From an uncultured Clostridia bacterium (GTDB taxonomy: Bacteria > Bacillota > Clostridia > Christensenellales > Borkfalkiaceae), in assembly GCA_934254815.1 (NCBI GenBank), contig CAKQME010000003.1, positions 121,225 to 185,224 on the forward strand: DNA of 64,000 bases, in the 5' to 3' direction. The notes under the pieces are model-generated. The model saw nothing but the letters and a program-made list of their open reading frames with translations, did no database searches and had not been told where the DNA came from. Shown in pieces: positions 37,092 to 46,206 of this stretch. Position numbers and translations under genes: made by a program. Positions within the stretch are counted from its first letter, which is position 1. Every line of letters begins with the position of its first letter.

Positions 37092-37529
37092 TTATTTATT
37101 AAAGGTAAGCGCAGCCGCTCCGCAAATACCAGTTTTATTTCCAAGGCTTGCAATAACTATTTCTACAGGGGCAAATTTCACGCCTCCAAAAATGTCTCGT
37201 TCAACTTTTTCTTTTAACGGATGTAAAAATATATCGCCGTCGGCACACAGTCCGCCACCCAATATTACCGCCTCAGGGTGAAAAGCATTTATTATATTCA
37301 TAACTCCCGTAGCAAGAATTTCTTGAATCATAGTTGCTATTCCGTCGATACCGCTTGGAGCAAAACTATTTTTATAAACAAAAACGTGTAATGCAAACTC
37401 GGATAAAAATGCGGAAAAAGTAGTTAGAATTACATTTGTTATAATATTTATTATCTCTTGTTTACTATTTTCGCTGTTCTTTTTCGTATAACCTGTAACT
37501 GAATCATAGATTGTGAATACTTTCCCCAA
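37092..37529 (-). pseudogene. chimeric fragment: YitT-like N-part joined to ROK C-part
   Basis: The 145-codon frame has about 75 residues resembling the start of a YitT-type membrane protein (LHVFVYKNSFAPSGIDGIAT) followed in frame by a ROK sugar kinase C-terminus (IINAFHPEAVILGGGLCADG). Full ROK kinases are about 300 aa, so the ATP-binding and catalytic half is missing. It is probably a fusion scar of two broken genes; no function is expected. Confidence 0.55.
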
Positions 37530-37565
37530 TCTATCTTTTATTATTGGGTTATAAAGTTTTGTTAA

Positions 37566-38579
37566 TTATAAAAACTTCTCTATATTTGACCAAACTATAT
37601 CCTCACACCACCAATGACCTTTATTGGTTTCGATCAGTCGACAATTACCAGATGCTCCGCTTGCTCCATAAATGTTTTTTACGATTTCAAATGACGAACG
37701 AACTCCGCTAATAGGGAATATTTTATCTTCCTTACCGGCTACAATCAATAATTTTCTCGGTGCAATCAAGCACGATATATCAGCCATTTCAAACCACTCC
37801 ATAACATCGGGAATATAATTACAGGCACAATGAAAAGTATCCATAATCGAGGACTTAAAAGAGCAGAATGCGCAACTCGGCACCGACAGTTTTATCCGTT
37901 CATCATAGCACGCCGCATAAAAAGACATAGTTCCGCCACCTGAATTCCCCGTAATAAAAATCTTATCCAAATCGCATTCCGGAAAATTTGCTAAAGAATC
38001 TATAACCTTGGAAACGTCCCACATCCTTTCACCAAGGATTGTTCTGCCTAACGCGAGTGCCGTCATTGCTTCATAGGTACACATAGGGGAACCGTCTTTC
38101 ATATTAGAAATCGGTCTCCGTTCCCCCATTCCGCGTTGTTCAATCGCGACTGCAATATATCCTTTATTTACAGCTTGTACTGCAAATTTTCCGCGACCGA
38201 GAGCATAATCGTTTTCACTTATATTTTTCGGTTCACCTATAGAATTGTGAAAGCCGGAACTATGACCTTGTAAAGTAATAGCCACAGGTCTTTTGTCGAC
38301 AATTCCGTCCGGAATAAGAATGTAAATCGGAACAGTCGATCCCTTTTCGCTTTCTATCGTATATCTTATTTGTCTATACCCGCCTTTTTGTTCGACTTTT
38401 TCAATTTCAAAATTTAATTCACATAAATTTTTTTTAATATTATTTATCCCTGTCAGTTGCAAAAACTTTTCTTTAACCTTTTCTCTCCAAGAAAAATAAT
38501 CGTTATTTATTTTAAACGACAATTTTAATTCCGCATTGTCTCTCAATAAATTATGGCACTTTTCCGCATCAACAATCAT
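37566..38579 (-). CDS. alpha/beta hydrolase, acetylxylan-esterase or Abhydrolase_7-like
   Basis: The 337-aa protein has ITLQGHSSGFHNS, the elbow FITGNSGGGTMSF, an acidic GKEDKIFP segment and HWWCED near the end, giving a Ser-Asp-His triad. It is likely a cytoplasmic esterase for acetylated or other esterified sugars from the glycan locus. A GAGG site precedes the ATG. Confidence 0.75.
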   Translation of the reverse strand: MIVDAEKCHNLLRDNAELKLSFKINNDYFSWREKVKEKFLQLTGINNIKKNLCELNFEIEKVEQKGGYRQIRYTIESEKGSTVPIYILIPDGIVDKRPVAITLQGHSSGFHNSIGEPKNISENDYALGRGKFAVQAVNKGYIAVAIEQRGMGERRPISNMKDGSPMCTYEAMTALALGRTILGERMWDVSKVIDSLANFPECDLDKIFITGNSGGGTMSFYAACYDERIKLSVPSCAFCSFKSSIMDTFHCACNYIPDVMEWFEMADISCLIAPRKLLIVAGKEDKIFPISGVRSSFEIVKNIYGASGASGNCRLIETNKGHWWCEDIVWSNIEKFL

Positions 38580-38594
38580 TTACTCAACCTCTTT

Positions 38595-40127
38595 TTATTC
38601 CGCTTTATCTTGTATATATTTCACGTTATTCCAGGTTAAACCATTAACATATCTTTTTTCTAAAACTGGCTCACCCTCATTAGCGCAAACACAAATATTG
38701 TTAAAATAAACGTTACTTAAATACCGGTCGGAATCCTCAAACCCATTAAGCGAAACGTACACCGTAAGTCCGGACGGACAAGTATACCCAACAATTTTTA
38801 TATTTTCATACCGAAAATTACAAAGCAACGGAGGGCGTTCCGCCCCGACCCCGTCATCGTTATAAGTTGCGGCTCGAACATAAATTGAGCTTACCACGCA
38901 ATTATACGCTTCAATATTTTTTACATAACCTCCTCGTTTCCGAGTCGTTTTAACTTGTATGCCACACCCAGTATTTACCAAATCACAATCCCAAATATAG
39001 ATATTTTCTACTCCGCCCGACATCTCGCTGCCTATTGAAACACCATACCCAGAAAGTGCTTTACAATCAAAAATATATATATTTTTTGTGGGACGATTGA
39101 TAATATTCCCTTCGGGATTTTTTCCGGATTTAATAGCAATACAATCATCATAAGTCCTGAATACACTATTAAAAATTGCGCAATCTTGCGAAGAGTCTGG
39201 ATCCCACCCGTCTCCGTTCCAAACAGGTTCTATACAAACTTCTCCTTTATCATTCAATACTTTATCCGAGTAAATTTCACAACCGTACGTTACAATGTTC
39301 TTCGAATAAACAAAATGTATATTCCAAGACGGTCCGTAACCCATTTTTATACCACATAGAACGACCCCTTTACAATTACTCATATTTATCAATCTACCGC
39401 GAACTCGCCCCGGTATGGTATTTTTCGTCTCGCATGTTTTTATGTACTCTTCGTTATTAGCCAAATAATCCCGAATTTTTTCTCGTTCAGCCTCCATCAT
39501 CGCCAATGCAAGAACCTTACCGCCGCCAAAAATCGAGCCTTTACCGCGAATTACAACGTTTTCACAACTATAACCGTAATTATTACTATCTAATTCGCCC
39601 ATATTTAAAAGCGAACGATAACAAATCCGCTCAATACCTTCGAATCTGCTTTTAATTTGCGGGCAGTAATCTTCTACTTGCGCCGTTCCTTGTAATACCG
39701 CGCCATCTTCCAAATAAATTTCAGTATTGCTACCTATATTCAGTGCTCCTGTCAAATAAACGCCTGCAGGGAAATAGACGTATTCATCTGTCTTACAGTC
39801 TTTCAGGGCGCGTTGAATCGCCATGGTATTCAACGTTTTTCCGTCCCCGACAGCAAAATAAGGTGCCAAACTTACATCAATACATTTTTTCGGTTGTTTA
39901 GTTCTAAAAACATATGTCTTTTCTTCTGAACTTTCTGTATTATATGCCTTAATTGAAACAGTATATGCTGTATCAAATTTTAAATCATTAAATGTATAAT
40001 GAGTTTTTTTAGTGCAACCATGATACTTTTCGTTTAAATATAATTTATATATGACTACATTTTCCGAGAATTCCTTTTTGTCCCACCATAATGTAATTTC
40101 ATCGGCAAAAATAATTGATTGTAACAT
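38595..40127 (-). CDS. GH28-like polygalacturonase family protein with FnIII-like N-terminus
   Basis: The 510-aa protein has an N-terminal fibronectin-III-like domain (about 1-75) and a right-handed beta-helix with GH28 motifs: NGDGWDPDSS and RTYDDCIAIKSG. The third motif, usually a His-containing GHG segment, reads SGYGVSIGSEMSGG here, with Tyr in place of His. GH28 enzymes cleave pectic galacturonans or related glycans. It has no signal peptide, suggesting action on imported oligosaccharides. The substituted residue may lower activity or change substrate. Confidence 0.75.
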   Translation of the reverse strand: MLQSIIFADEITLWWDKKEFSENVVIYKLYLNEKYHGCTKKTHYTFNDLKFDTAYTVSIKAYNTESSEEKTYVFRTKQPKKCIDVSLAPYFAVGDGKTLNTMAIQRALKDCKTDEYVYFPAGVYLTGALNIGSNTEIYLEDGAVLQGTAQVEDYCPQIKSRFEGIERICYRSLLNMGELDSNNYGYSCENVVIRGKGSIFGGGKVLALAMMEAEREKIRDYLANNEEYIKTCETKNTIPGRVRGRLINMSNCKGVVLCGIKMGYGPSWNIHFVYSKNIVTYGCEIYSDKVLNDKGEVCIEPVWNGDGWDPDSSQDCAIFNSVFRTYDDCIAIKSGKNPEGNIINRPTKNIYIFDCKALSGYGVSIGSEMSGGVENIYIWDCDLVNTGCGIQVKTTRKRGGYVKNIEAYNCVVSSIYVRAATYNDDGVGAERPPLLCNFRYENIKIVGYTCPSGLTVYVSLNGFEDSDRYLSNVYFNNICVCANEGEPVLEKRYVNGLTWNNVKYIQDKAE

Positions 40128-40202
40128 TGATCTCTCTTCTTTTATAACATTATTTACTTCTTTCTTAATAAATTTTTATTAAGTTAAAAATAATTATTAC
40201 TA

Positions 40203-41423
40203 TCAATCTCCCAAACTTACCACATCTTTTCGTTCTCTACTAATCCACCTTCCGCTTGTAAAGTCCGGTATCTCCACAGGCATACCACCCTTTATTATAC
40301 TACTTTCACTTAAGCAAGAAATCGACATCCATGTCGCAGCGTCATATACATCAAGAGGCATTTCTTTTTTATTTTCAACAGCATCAAAAAACGAACGCAG
40401 CATAATAACGTCCATTCCTCCATGCCCTGCGGCTATTTCCTCCGGAGTTATCGCTTTCCACTCATTCGGTAAAAATTCATCTTCGTAATCCTTGAGCGTA
40501 CCACGATTTTTGTTCATTTCGAACTCATGAATAAATCCGCGTTTTTCGGTAACGGCAACTAAATCCTGCTCCGCAACCATACCTTTAGTACCGCTTACCG
40601 TAAATTCCCGACTGTACGACCGGGGCAAACTCGTATCTAATTTTAACGTTATCAACGAACCGTCCGCGCAAGTAATTGTTGTACAAACCACGTCGCCTTG
40701 TATAAACGTCTTGTCTTTTAAAAACGAATACTCTTCCTTACCTTTTACATATTCGGACAGTCCTCGTGCTTTTGAAGCCATCGACGTTAATGATAACAGT
40801 CGGTTACCCCTGTTGATATTAAGGATTTTAGCAATAGGTCCAAGATCATGAGTAGGATAGTTGTCACAATTTCTCGCAAGGTAATTTCTTAAACGGTAAT
40901 GTCTGTTTTTTACGCCGCCGCAAATTTCTTCTCGACAATCGTGACAATAAGCGCCATGGCAATATACGATATCACCCAAAACCCCTTTTCTTGCCATATT
41001 AGTCGCTAAGAGTTCAATACGACCATAACAACAATTTTCCAAGAACATAAACGGCGTTTTCGTTTCCTCATAACACCTTACGAGTTTCCAGCAATCCTCT
41101 ATACAATATGCTCCTCCAACTTCCAGCGCGGTTATTTTACCTACTTTCATTGATTGCAACGCAAGCGGCACATGCGATTCCCAAGCTGCAGATATAATTA
41201 CTACCTGTACCTGGCTATCACTGAAAAACTCATCACTTGAAATATATCCCTTTGCTTCAGTTCCGGATTTTTCCTCTATCGTCTTTACCGCTTCTTCAAC
41301 TCTGTCGGGATAAACGTCACAAACTGCTACGACTTTTATATCCTTAAAATTTTCCAAAACATTGTACAAAAGCACTTTCCCGCGTTGTCCTAATCCGATA
41401 AAACCAATTTTTAACTGTTCCAT
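40203..41423 (-). CDS. Gfo/Idh/MocA oxidoreductase, GH109-like
   Basis: The 406-aa protein has an N-terminal NAD-binding Rossmann motif (IGFIGLGQRGK) and a C-terminal substrate domain with PTHDLGPIA and a GHGGMD motif typical of the GH109 branch, whose members use NAD to cleave alpha-N-acetylgalactosaminides. Another member of this superfamily could instead oxidise a sugar. It is cytoplasmic and in the locus with GH20, GH36 and GH28 genes. Confidence 0.75.
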   Translation of the reverse strand: MEQLKIGFIGLGQRGKVLLYNVLENFKDIKVVAVCDVYPDRVEEAVKTIEEKSGTEAKGYISSDEFFSDSQVQVVIISAAWESHVPLALQSMKVGKITALEVGGAYCIEDCWKLVRCYEETKTPFMFLENCCYGRIELLATNMARKGVLGDIVYCHGAYCHDCREEICGGVKNRHYRLRNYLARNCDNYPTHDLGPIAKILNINRGNRLLSLTSMASKARGLSEYVKGKEEYSFLKDKTFIQGDVVCTTITCADGSLITLKLDTSLPRSYSREFTVSGTKGMVAEQDLVAVTEKRGFIHEFEMNKNRGTLKDYEDEFLPNEWKAITPEEIAAGHGGMDVIMLRSFFDAVENKKEMPLDVYDAATWMSISCLSESSIIKGGMPVEIPDFTSGRWISRERKDVVSLGD

Positions 41424-41465
41424 TTACTAATCCTTTTCGCTTTTTGTTTAAAATAGGTACAATAT

Positions 41466-41505
41466 ATAACACGTCCTGCAGAATTTATCTGCAAGGACAT
41501 GTTAT
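41466..41505 (-). terminator. hairpin after the 588-aa secreted protein
   Basis: TAACACGTCCTGCAGA pairs with TCTGCAAGGACATGTTA with one bulge and one wobble. It has no strong T run. Confidence 0.5.
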
Positions 41506-41693
41506 ATTATTCTTTCTTATCTGCCTACTTGTAATATACTTGATAGTATTTTTTAGACAATCCTGAGATTCTTTAGTTGAACTCGACGAATACTCGGCTT
41601 CGATTGCAGGTTTTACTTCATTTTCGCCACTTTCAAACTTTACAACGTAACATATATTACGTTGACAAACCAAAATCTAAAACACCGAAGTTG

Positions 41694-43460
41694 TTATATT
41701 GTAAAAGAAATTTTTTTCTCGTATACTATTCCGTTATAGGTAAATTTATAAGTAATTATATATTCACTCTCTTTAGAAACGACAAACTTGTTATCGACAA
41801 CGCTAACGCTTTCGCCATCGCAAGTTACAGACACTGTATATACGTCTTTTATCAATATTCCCGAAGCGTCTTTCATTTCAGCCTTAGGAATAGTAAATTC
41901 TTCATTTGCAACCGTCGGTACCGTATATTCTGCAACGGAAATAGCAAAGTCGTCGTTCTTTCCGAAAGATACACTATCAATATATACCTTTATAGAATCG
42001 CAATTAGACTTACCTGGCCGTATTTGAATTAAGTTAGTACCTTTCGTTCCTTTTAATGAATTACGATTTGATGCACATGATCTTGCAAAATTTTCCATTG
42101 CCGTAGACGTGGATGTACCCATGCCCACATACCAGTAAGAATTGGTATCGACTATCTGTTCTTTTGTTATTTTTATTTCTTGCCAAGTTTGTGATTTTAA
42201 AACGCCATCTTCGCAAATTTTAACACTTTGAGAACGGATTCCATAGGCTTTATCGTTATCAAGCCAAATCCACATAGAAATATAGTCAAAATCCAACGCC
42301 ATGATTTCATCATAGGTTTTATCAAAAGTTAAATTTAACGGTGTAGACCAATCATTTTTGCCTTGTGATGCTGTCAAGGTTTCTATAACACCACTACGTC
42401 CTTCAAATGTTTCGTGCCACTTAGTATAGTCTGCAAGTTGAACTTCTTCTCCATTTACGGTATAAGTCCTTGATTCGGCACCAGCAATAATATTATTAAC
42501 GCTGTTTTCATCATTAAACCCAACCAAGACGTTATCCTTTACAGTCGCCGTAGCAACACTATAATCATCACCAAGCACGGTTGCGACAATTTCTGCTTTG
42601 CCCGCTTTTATGCCGGTCAATAAACCGTTATCATCCACACTGACACAATCGCTACTGGCACTCCACTTAACCTGAATTCCCAAGCTGCTTGGAATTCCTG
42701 CAGGCATCAGCAACTGATACGTTACGCCTATTTCCGAAACTACGGCTTTAACTTCATCAACTTTAATTTCCGGAAGCGAATCATTTTCCACAGTCAAATA
42801 ATCTTTGTCTTTTGAAGCGTTGTACGCCTTTTGCACCATTCCTTTCAAGATATTCTTTTGGTTTTCGTTCCATTTTTCTTTGTCGTTAAGCGCCGCGCTT
42901 GAAACTTGCGACACACTACGCACGTTTTCACCTTCAACAAACGAGGCGTATGTCCTTGTTTCACCCGATTGCATATACGCAATACCGAAAAATTCGCGGA
43001 AACTGTTTTCATATTTTACGTCTGTAATCGAGCCACTGAAATAATAATCTTCGCCGTCTAATTTAGGCACTACTCGCATTATGTTAATATTTCTGCTTTC
43101 AGGTGCTTCGAACGACGGGTTCTTACCATTTTTATTAACCAATACGTCATAATAGTCACAAGCAGCGTCATAAGATTTGCTTAATTTATATCTGTCAAGC
43201 CATCCGGTAGGAATAATCATTACGTAATATTCGGCGTTCTCGTCATAACTATCTTTAGATAATTTTGCCATATATCTAATGCCGAATTCGTTTTCGTCCT
43301 CACTGATTAAGCGCACGCTGGCACCGCCCACCATTTCTAATACCGGCGACACAGAATCGGCTTTTGCTGTTTGCCATATCGACAAGGAAATTGCACTAAA
43401 TATAATCGCAACCGATGCCAATACCTCGATAATCCTTATTTTAAGTTTTTTGTTTCCCAT
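41694..43460 (-). CDS. secreted protein with Big_2-like and sandwich-like modules
   Basis: The 588-aa protein has an N-terminal membrane or signal segment (about 10-33). Next is the domain shared with the DUF4838 protein at 6802-10347 (about 40-220), then a Big_2-like domain (WSASSDCVSVDDNGLLTGIK) and a sandwich-like module (YISMWIWLDN, QEIKITKEQIV, VYIDSVSFG). No catalytic motif is seen. It probably binds glycan on or near the surface. AGAGG precedes the ATG. Confidence 0.7.
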   Translation of the reverse strand: MGNKKLKIRIIEVLASVAIIFSAISLSIWQTAKADSVSPVLEMVGGASVRLISEDENEFGIRYMAKLSKDSYDENAEYYVMIIPTGWLDRYKLSKSYDAACDYYDVLVNKNGKNPSFEAPESRNINIMRVVPKLDGEDYYFSGSITDVKYENSFREFFGIAYMQSGETRTYASFVEGENVRSVSQVSSAALNDKEKWNENQKNILKGMVQKAYNASKDKDYLTVENDSLPEIKVDEVKAVVSEIGVTYQLLMPAGIPSSLGIQVKWSASSDCVSVDDNGLLTGIKAGKAEIVATVLGDDYSVATATVKDNVLVGFNDENSVNNIIAGAESRTYTVNGEEVQLADYTKWHETFEGRSGVIETLTASQGKNDWSTPLNLTFDKTYDEIMALDFDYISMWIWLDNDKAYGIRSQSVKICEDGVLKSQTWQEIKITKEQIVDTNSYWYVGMGTSTSTAMENFARSCASNRNSLKGTKGTNLIQIRPGKSNCDSIKVYIDSVSFGKNDDFAISVAEYTVPTVANEEFTIPKAEMKDASGILIKDVYTVSVTCDGESVSVVDNKFVVSKESEYIITYKFTYNGIVYEKKISFTI

Positions 43461-43502
43461 TTTTTTTACCTCTTTAATTTTTTGTGTCCTTTCTTTAATT
43501 TT

Positions 43503-43622
43503 TCAATTTGTCCAATCATCCGGCGAATACACGTCAGATAAAGCTTTGTCTCCACTCGTCGTTAAAACGTCGTTCTCCGGCAGTTTAATTACCGTCATTT
43601 CCAGTGGCTCGTATTTTTTCAT
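43503..43622 (-). CDS. 39-aa small protein related to the 45-aa ORF
   Basis: ATG 43622 follows a strong AAGGAGG site. The product is MKKYEPLEMTVIKLPENDVL, then TTSGDKALSDVYSPDDWTN. It shares the Y-x-x-P, D-V-(I/L)-T-(T/A)-S and terminal acidic Trp pattern with the ORF at 10385-10522. Small proteins with this look are widespread in clostridial genomes but uncharacterised, as far as I know. It lies just upstream of the 588-aa gene that shares an N-terminal domain with the gene following the other ORF. Confidence 0.6.
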   Translation of the reverse strand: MKKYEPLEMTVIKLPENDVLTTSGDKALSDVYSPDDWTN

Positions 43623-43669
43623 TGCTATTTTACCTCCTTTTTTTATTTTAACGGATATTTCCGCTATTT

Positions 43670-44854
43670 TTAAGCATTTTTACAAAGAGCTATACTATCT
43701 ATATAAATAGTGAAATCAGTTACACTTTGTGGCACCGAGAATAAATATTGACCGGTTCCGTTTTCGCTATGTCTTTTATAGAAACAATCCACACCTGTTT
43801 CGGACTCTCCTGCATCGGCTTTCACGCCCCACACAGTCGATTTGGAATTAATTTCTTCTTTTGTATAGCGAATTTCAGTCCAAACTTTGTTTTTATATGT
43901 CTTATTGCAGTTGTTCCATTGATAAACCGACCCCGATCCTCCTGCCGTAAGAGTTTCTCTTTCTACCAAAATCCAAATAGAAAGATAATCCCAGTCCGTT
44001 GCACTCATTTCCTCTTTACTTATCAAACTATTGAAACAAAGTATACCGCCTTTAGCTATCGATATTTGTACAACGCCGATCTTTTCGGTTCCGTCTTTGT
44101 CGACTTTACTTGCCAGCCACGTTGCGTTTTTCGCGGTCGCCGCACCTTTGGCTCCGTCGCGTAAATTCACCGCACTACTTGAGTCGGAGAAATCTTCCAA
44201 AACACAACCATTGACATCGTCGGCAGATATAACAAAAAACTCCTGTTCTATCTTTGCTATTGTTCCGTATTTGTCTTTTGCCGTTATGACTATTTTATGT
44301 CTGCCCCTACTTTCGGGAGTAAACTTCCCATCCGTAACAGTAAGTTCTTTCAATACTTCACCGGATATTTCATATACTCGAAAACTCGGCTTTATATCTT
44401 CTTTTTTTACTTTACTCACGTTAATTTCAGGCTCGCATTCTACACCTTTTATCGCTTTGATCTCTGCAAGTGTAATAATCGGAGCAGTTTTATCAAGCAC
44501 CTCGATAGTTAATTTTTTGGTATATGTCTTATCATTAAGGTTAACGCTTATCGTTGCCGAGTAATTTTCAATACTCGTAATTTTAAACCTGTTTGAAAAA
44601 AGTTCTACAACGTTACCTTCGCTGTCTACTATGTTGGCGGTCCCTTTATGTACACCGCCATAGTTATCTATCGCCGTTAAGTACGGATTTATAGAAAAAT
44701 CTGCTTTATATTCAGCATATACAGTCGAATCGTTAAAATCCTTAAGTTCGACAGGTTTGGTTTCGGCAGATTTGCAGGATAATCCAAAAGCCGAACAAAC
44801 GAACAAACACACAAGTAAGCATAGCACAAATAAATTCTTTTTATTGTTTATCAT
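43670..44854 (-). CDS. secreted lipoprotein with Ig-like and sandwich-like modules
   Basis: The 394-aa protein has signal and lipobox GLSC (Cys27), Ig-like repeats (about 60-210, TITLAEIKAIKG, RGRHKIVITAKDKYG) and a C-terminal module (DYLSIWILVE, TEIRYTKEEI, FTIYIDSIAL) like that of the 588-aa protein. No enzyme motif is visible. It probably binds glycan at the cell surface and helps capture substrate. Confidence 0.7.
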   Translation of the reverse strand: MINNKKNLFVLCLLVCLFVCSAFGLSCKSAETKPVELKDFNDSTVYAEYKADFSINPYLTAIDNYGGVHKGTANIVDSEGNVVELFSNRFKITSIENYSATISVNLNDKTYTKKLTIEVLDKTAPIITLAEIKAIKGVECEPEINVSKVKKEDIKPSFRVYEISGEVLKELTVTDGKFTPESRGRHKIVITAKDKYGTIAKIEQEFFVISADDVNGCVLEDFSDSSSAVNLRDGAKGAATAKNATWLASKVDKDGTEKIGVVQISIAKGGILCFNSLISKEEMSATDWDYLSIWILVERETLTAGGSGSVYQWNNCNKTYKNKVWTEIRYTKEEINSKSTVWGVKADAGESETGVDCFYKRHSENGTGQYLFSVPQSVTDFTIYIDSIALCKNA

Positions 44855-44866
44855 TTCCTTACCCCC

Positions 44867-46195
44867 TTATCCTATGGATGGATTTACATAAAAATCTTCA
44901 CCACTTTCCAACCGGAAATTATCAAAAAACAGTTCGCTATCCTGTGTTCCCGTATAATTCGGAATATAGATACTTAAATATCCCGGCGACGTTAAATATT
45001 CGCTACCGCACCACCTTGCGATTTCAAATAAACTGACTTTATACGTTACCCAATCTTTAGTTCCCGGCTTTACCGTATAACTCCAAGGTGCCCAATCACC
45101 AACAACGCCTCTGTTAATACCGCCTGAAATATATTCTTTCTCATTTCTTACAATACGGTACACCCAAGATCTCCCGATTCCGCCGGATTTACTCACTTGT
45201 GTTGCAAAATATTCATTTCTGGGATTCATTCCGTAACGCATATCAAAACATATATACGTTGTTTTATAGTCTGCTTCGGAAATTTTATTGAAACCAACTT
45301 TTTTCATTACGTTTTCAGGAATCATAATTCGACTGTTCCCTGCAGATTTTGCCGGGTGTCTTAACAATCTAAGTACGTTTTCTCCCGATGACGCATCTAT
45401 TCCATAATCCGTAGCTTTCACAACGTCCATTTCAAACGTTTCGCTGATAGATCCTGCACGTTCGGCTTGGATAACGTATTTTTGATACCCTGCTTCAAAA
45501 TCGCATATTTCGTTTTCTTTCAGAACAATCGTGTCAATCGGTTCTTTTTGCGTTGCCGATTTTACAAGAGTGATTTCGTCAAGATATACGGTCGGAGCCT
45601 CATTCGGATACAATACGCCCGCATTTTCAAACTGGAAATATATACCTTTAATATTCTTTATATCTGCAGAAAGACTAAGAATTTCCGGTTCAATCCAATA
45701 GTCTATCCTCGTCCATTGTTCAGGAGATAAATACACCGTGTCGCCTACAACGGTAGAAACCGTCGTGGGTGAACCGATTGCGCTTATCAGTCCGATTGTT
45801 ACCGGCAATTGATCCTCTTCGGCATTATACATATAAGCGGTTACTCGTTCATATTGCGTAAAATCCGTATAATTGTACTCAAACTCTGACGACTGGGTCG
45901 GCAAGTACAACAAAGGCATGCTTGGAGTAACGTATCCGCCCATCGGTCGTAGTTTTGCAGAGTATTTTCCAGCCTTAACAAAGGATTTATCTTCATTTCG
46001 CGTTACCTTACCAAAGTTATTGATAAGTCTTAAAAGTTGAAAATCGGGACCCCATTGTTCAAAATCCGCAAACACGATCTCGTTTTGCGTTACAGAATTA
46101 TCTTCAACCTGCTTACTGCAAGCAGTAAAGTTGAATACCGCAAACAACATAAAAAAGGATAAAATAAATGTTAAAACTCTTTCAATTTTTTTCAT
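44867..46195 (-). CDS. secreted lipoprotein with sandwich-like domains
   Basis: The 442-aa protein has a signal peptide with lipobox FTAC (Cys26) and two sandwich-like regions, with segments such as YLSIYIPNYTG and LFFDNFRLESG near the end. Its ATG follows GAGGG and is 11 bases after the DUF4091 gene stop, so it is co-transcribed. It may be a glycan-binding surface protein. Function is not known. Confidence 0.65.
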   Translation of the reverse strand: MKKIERVLTFILSFFMLFAVFNFTACSKQVEDNSVTQNEIVFADFEQWGPDFQLLRLINNFGKVTRNEDKSFVKAGKYSAKLRPMGGYVTPSMPLLYLPTQSSEFEYNYTDFTQYERVTAYMYNAEEDQLPVTIGLISAIGSPTTVSTVVGDTVYLSPEQWTRIDYWIEPEILSLSADIKNIKGIYFQFENAGVLYPNEAPTVYLDEITLVKSATQKEPIDTIVLKENEICDFEAGYQKYVIQAERAGSISETFEMDVVKATDYGIDASSGENVLRLLRHPAKSAGNSRIMIPENVMKKVGFNKISEADYKTTYICFDMRYGMNPRNEYFATQVSKSGGIGRSWVYRIVRNEKEYISGGINRGVVGDWAPWSYTVKPGTKDWVTYKVSLFEIARWCGSEYLTSPGYLSIYIPNYTGTQDSELFFDNFRLESGEDFYVNPSIG

Positions 46196-46206
46196 TATTT
46201 CCCTCG

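Noticed and set aside
41485..41673. 62-codon minus-strand ORF after the 588-aa secreted gene
   Set aside because: It ends inside the terminator hairpin and has no ribosome binding site; treated as noncoding.
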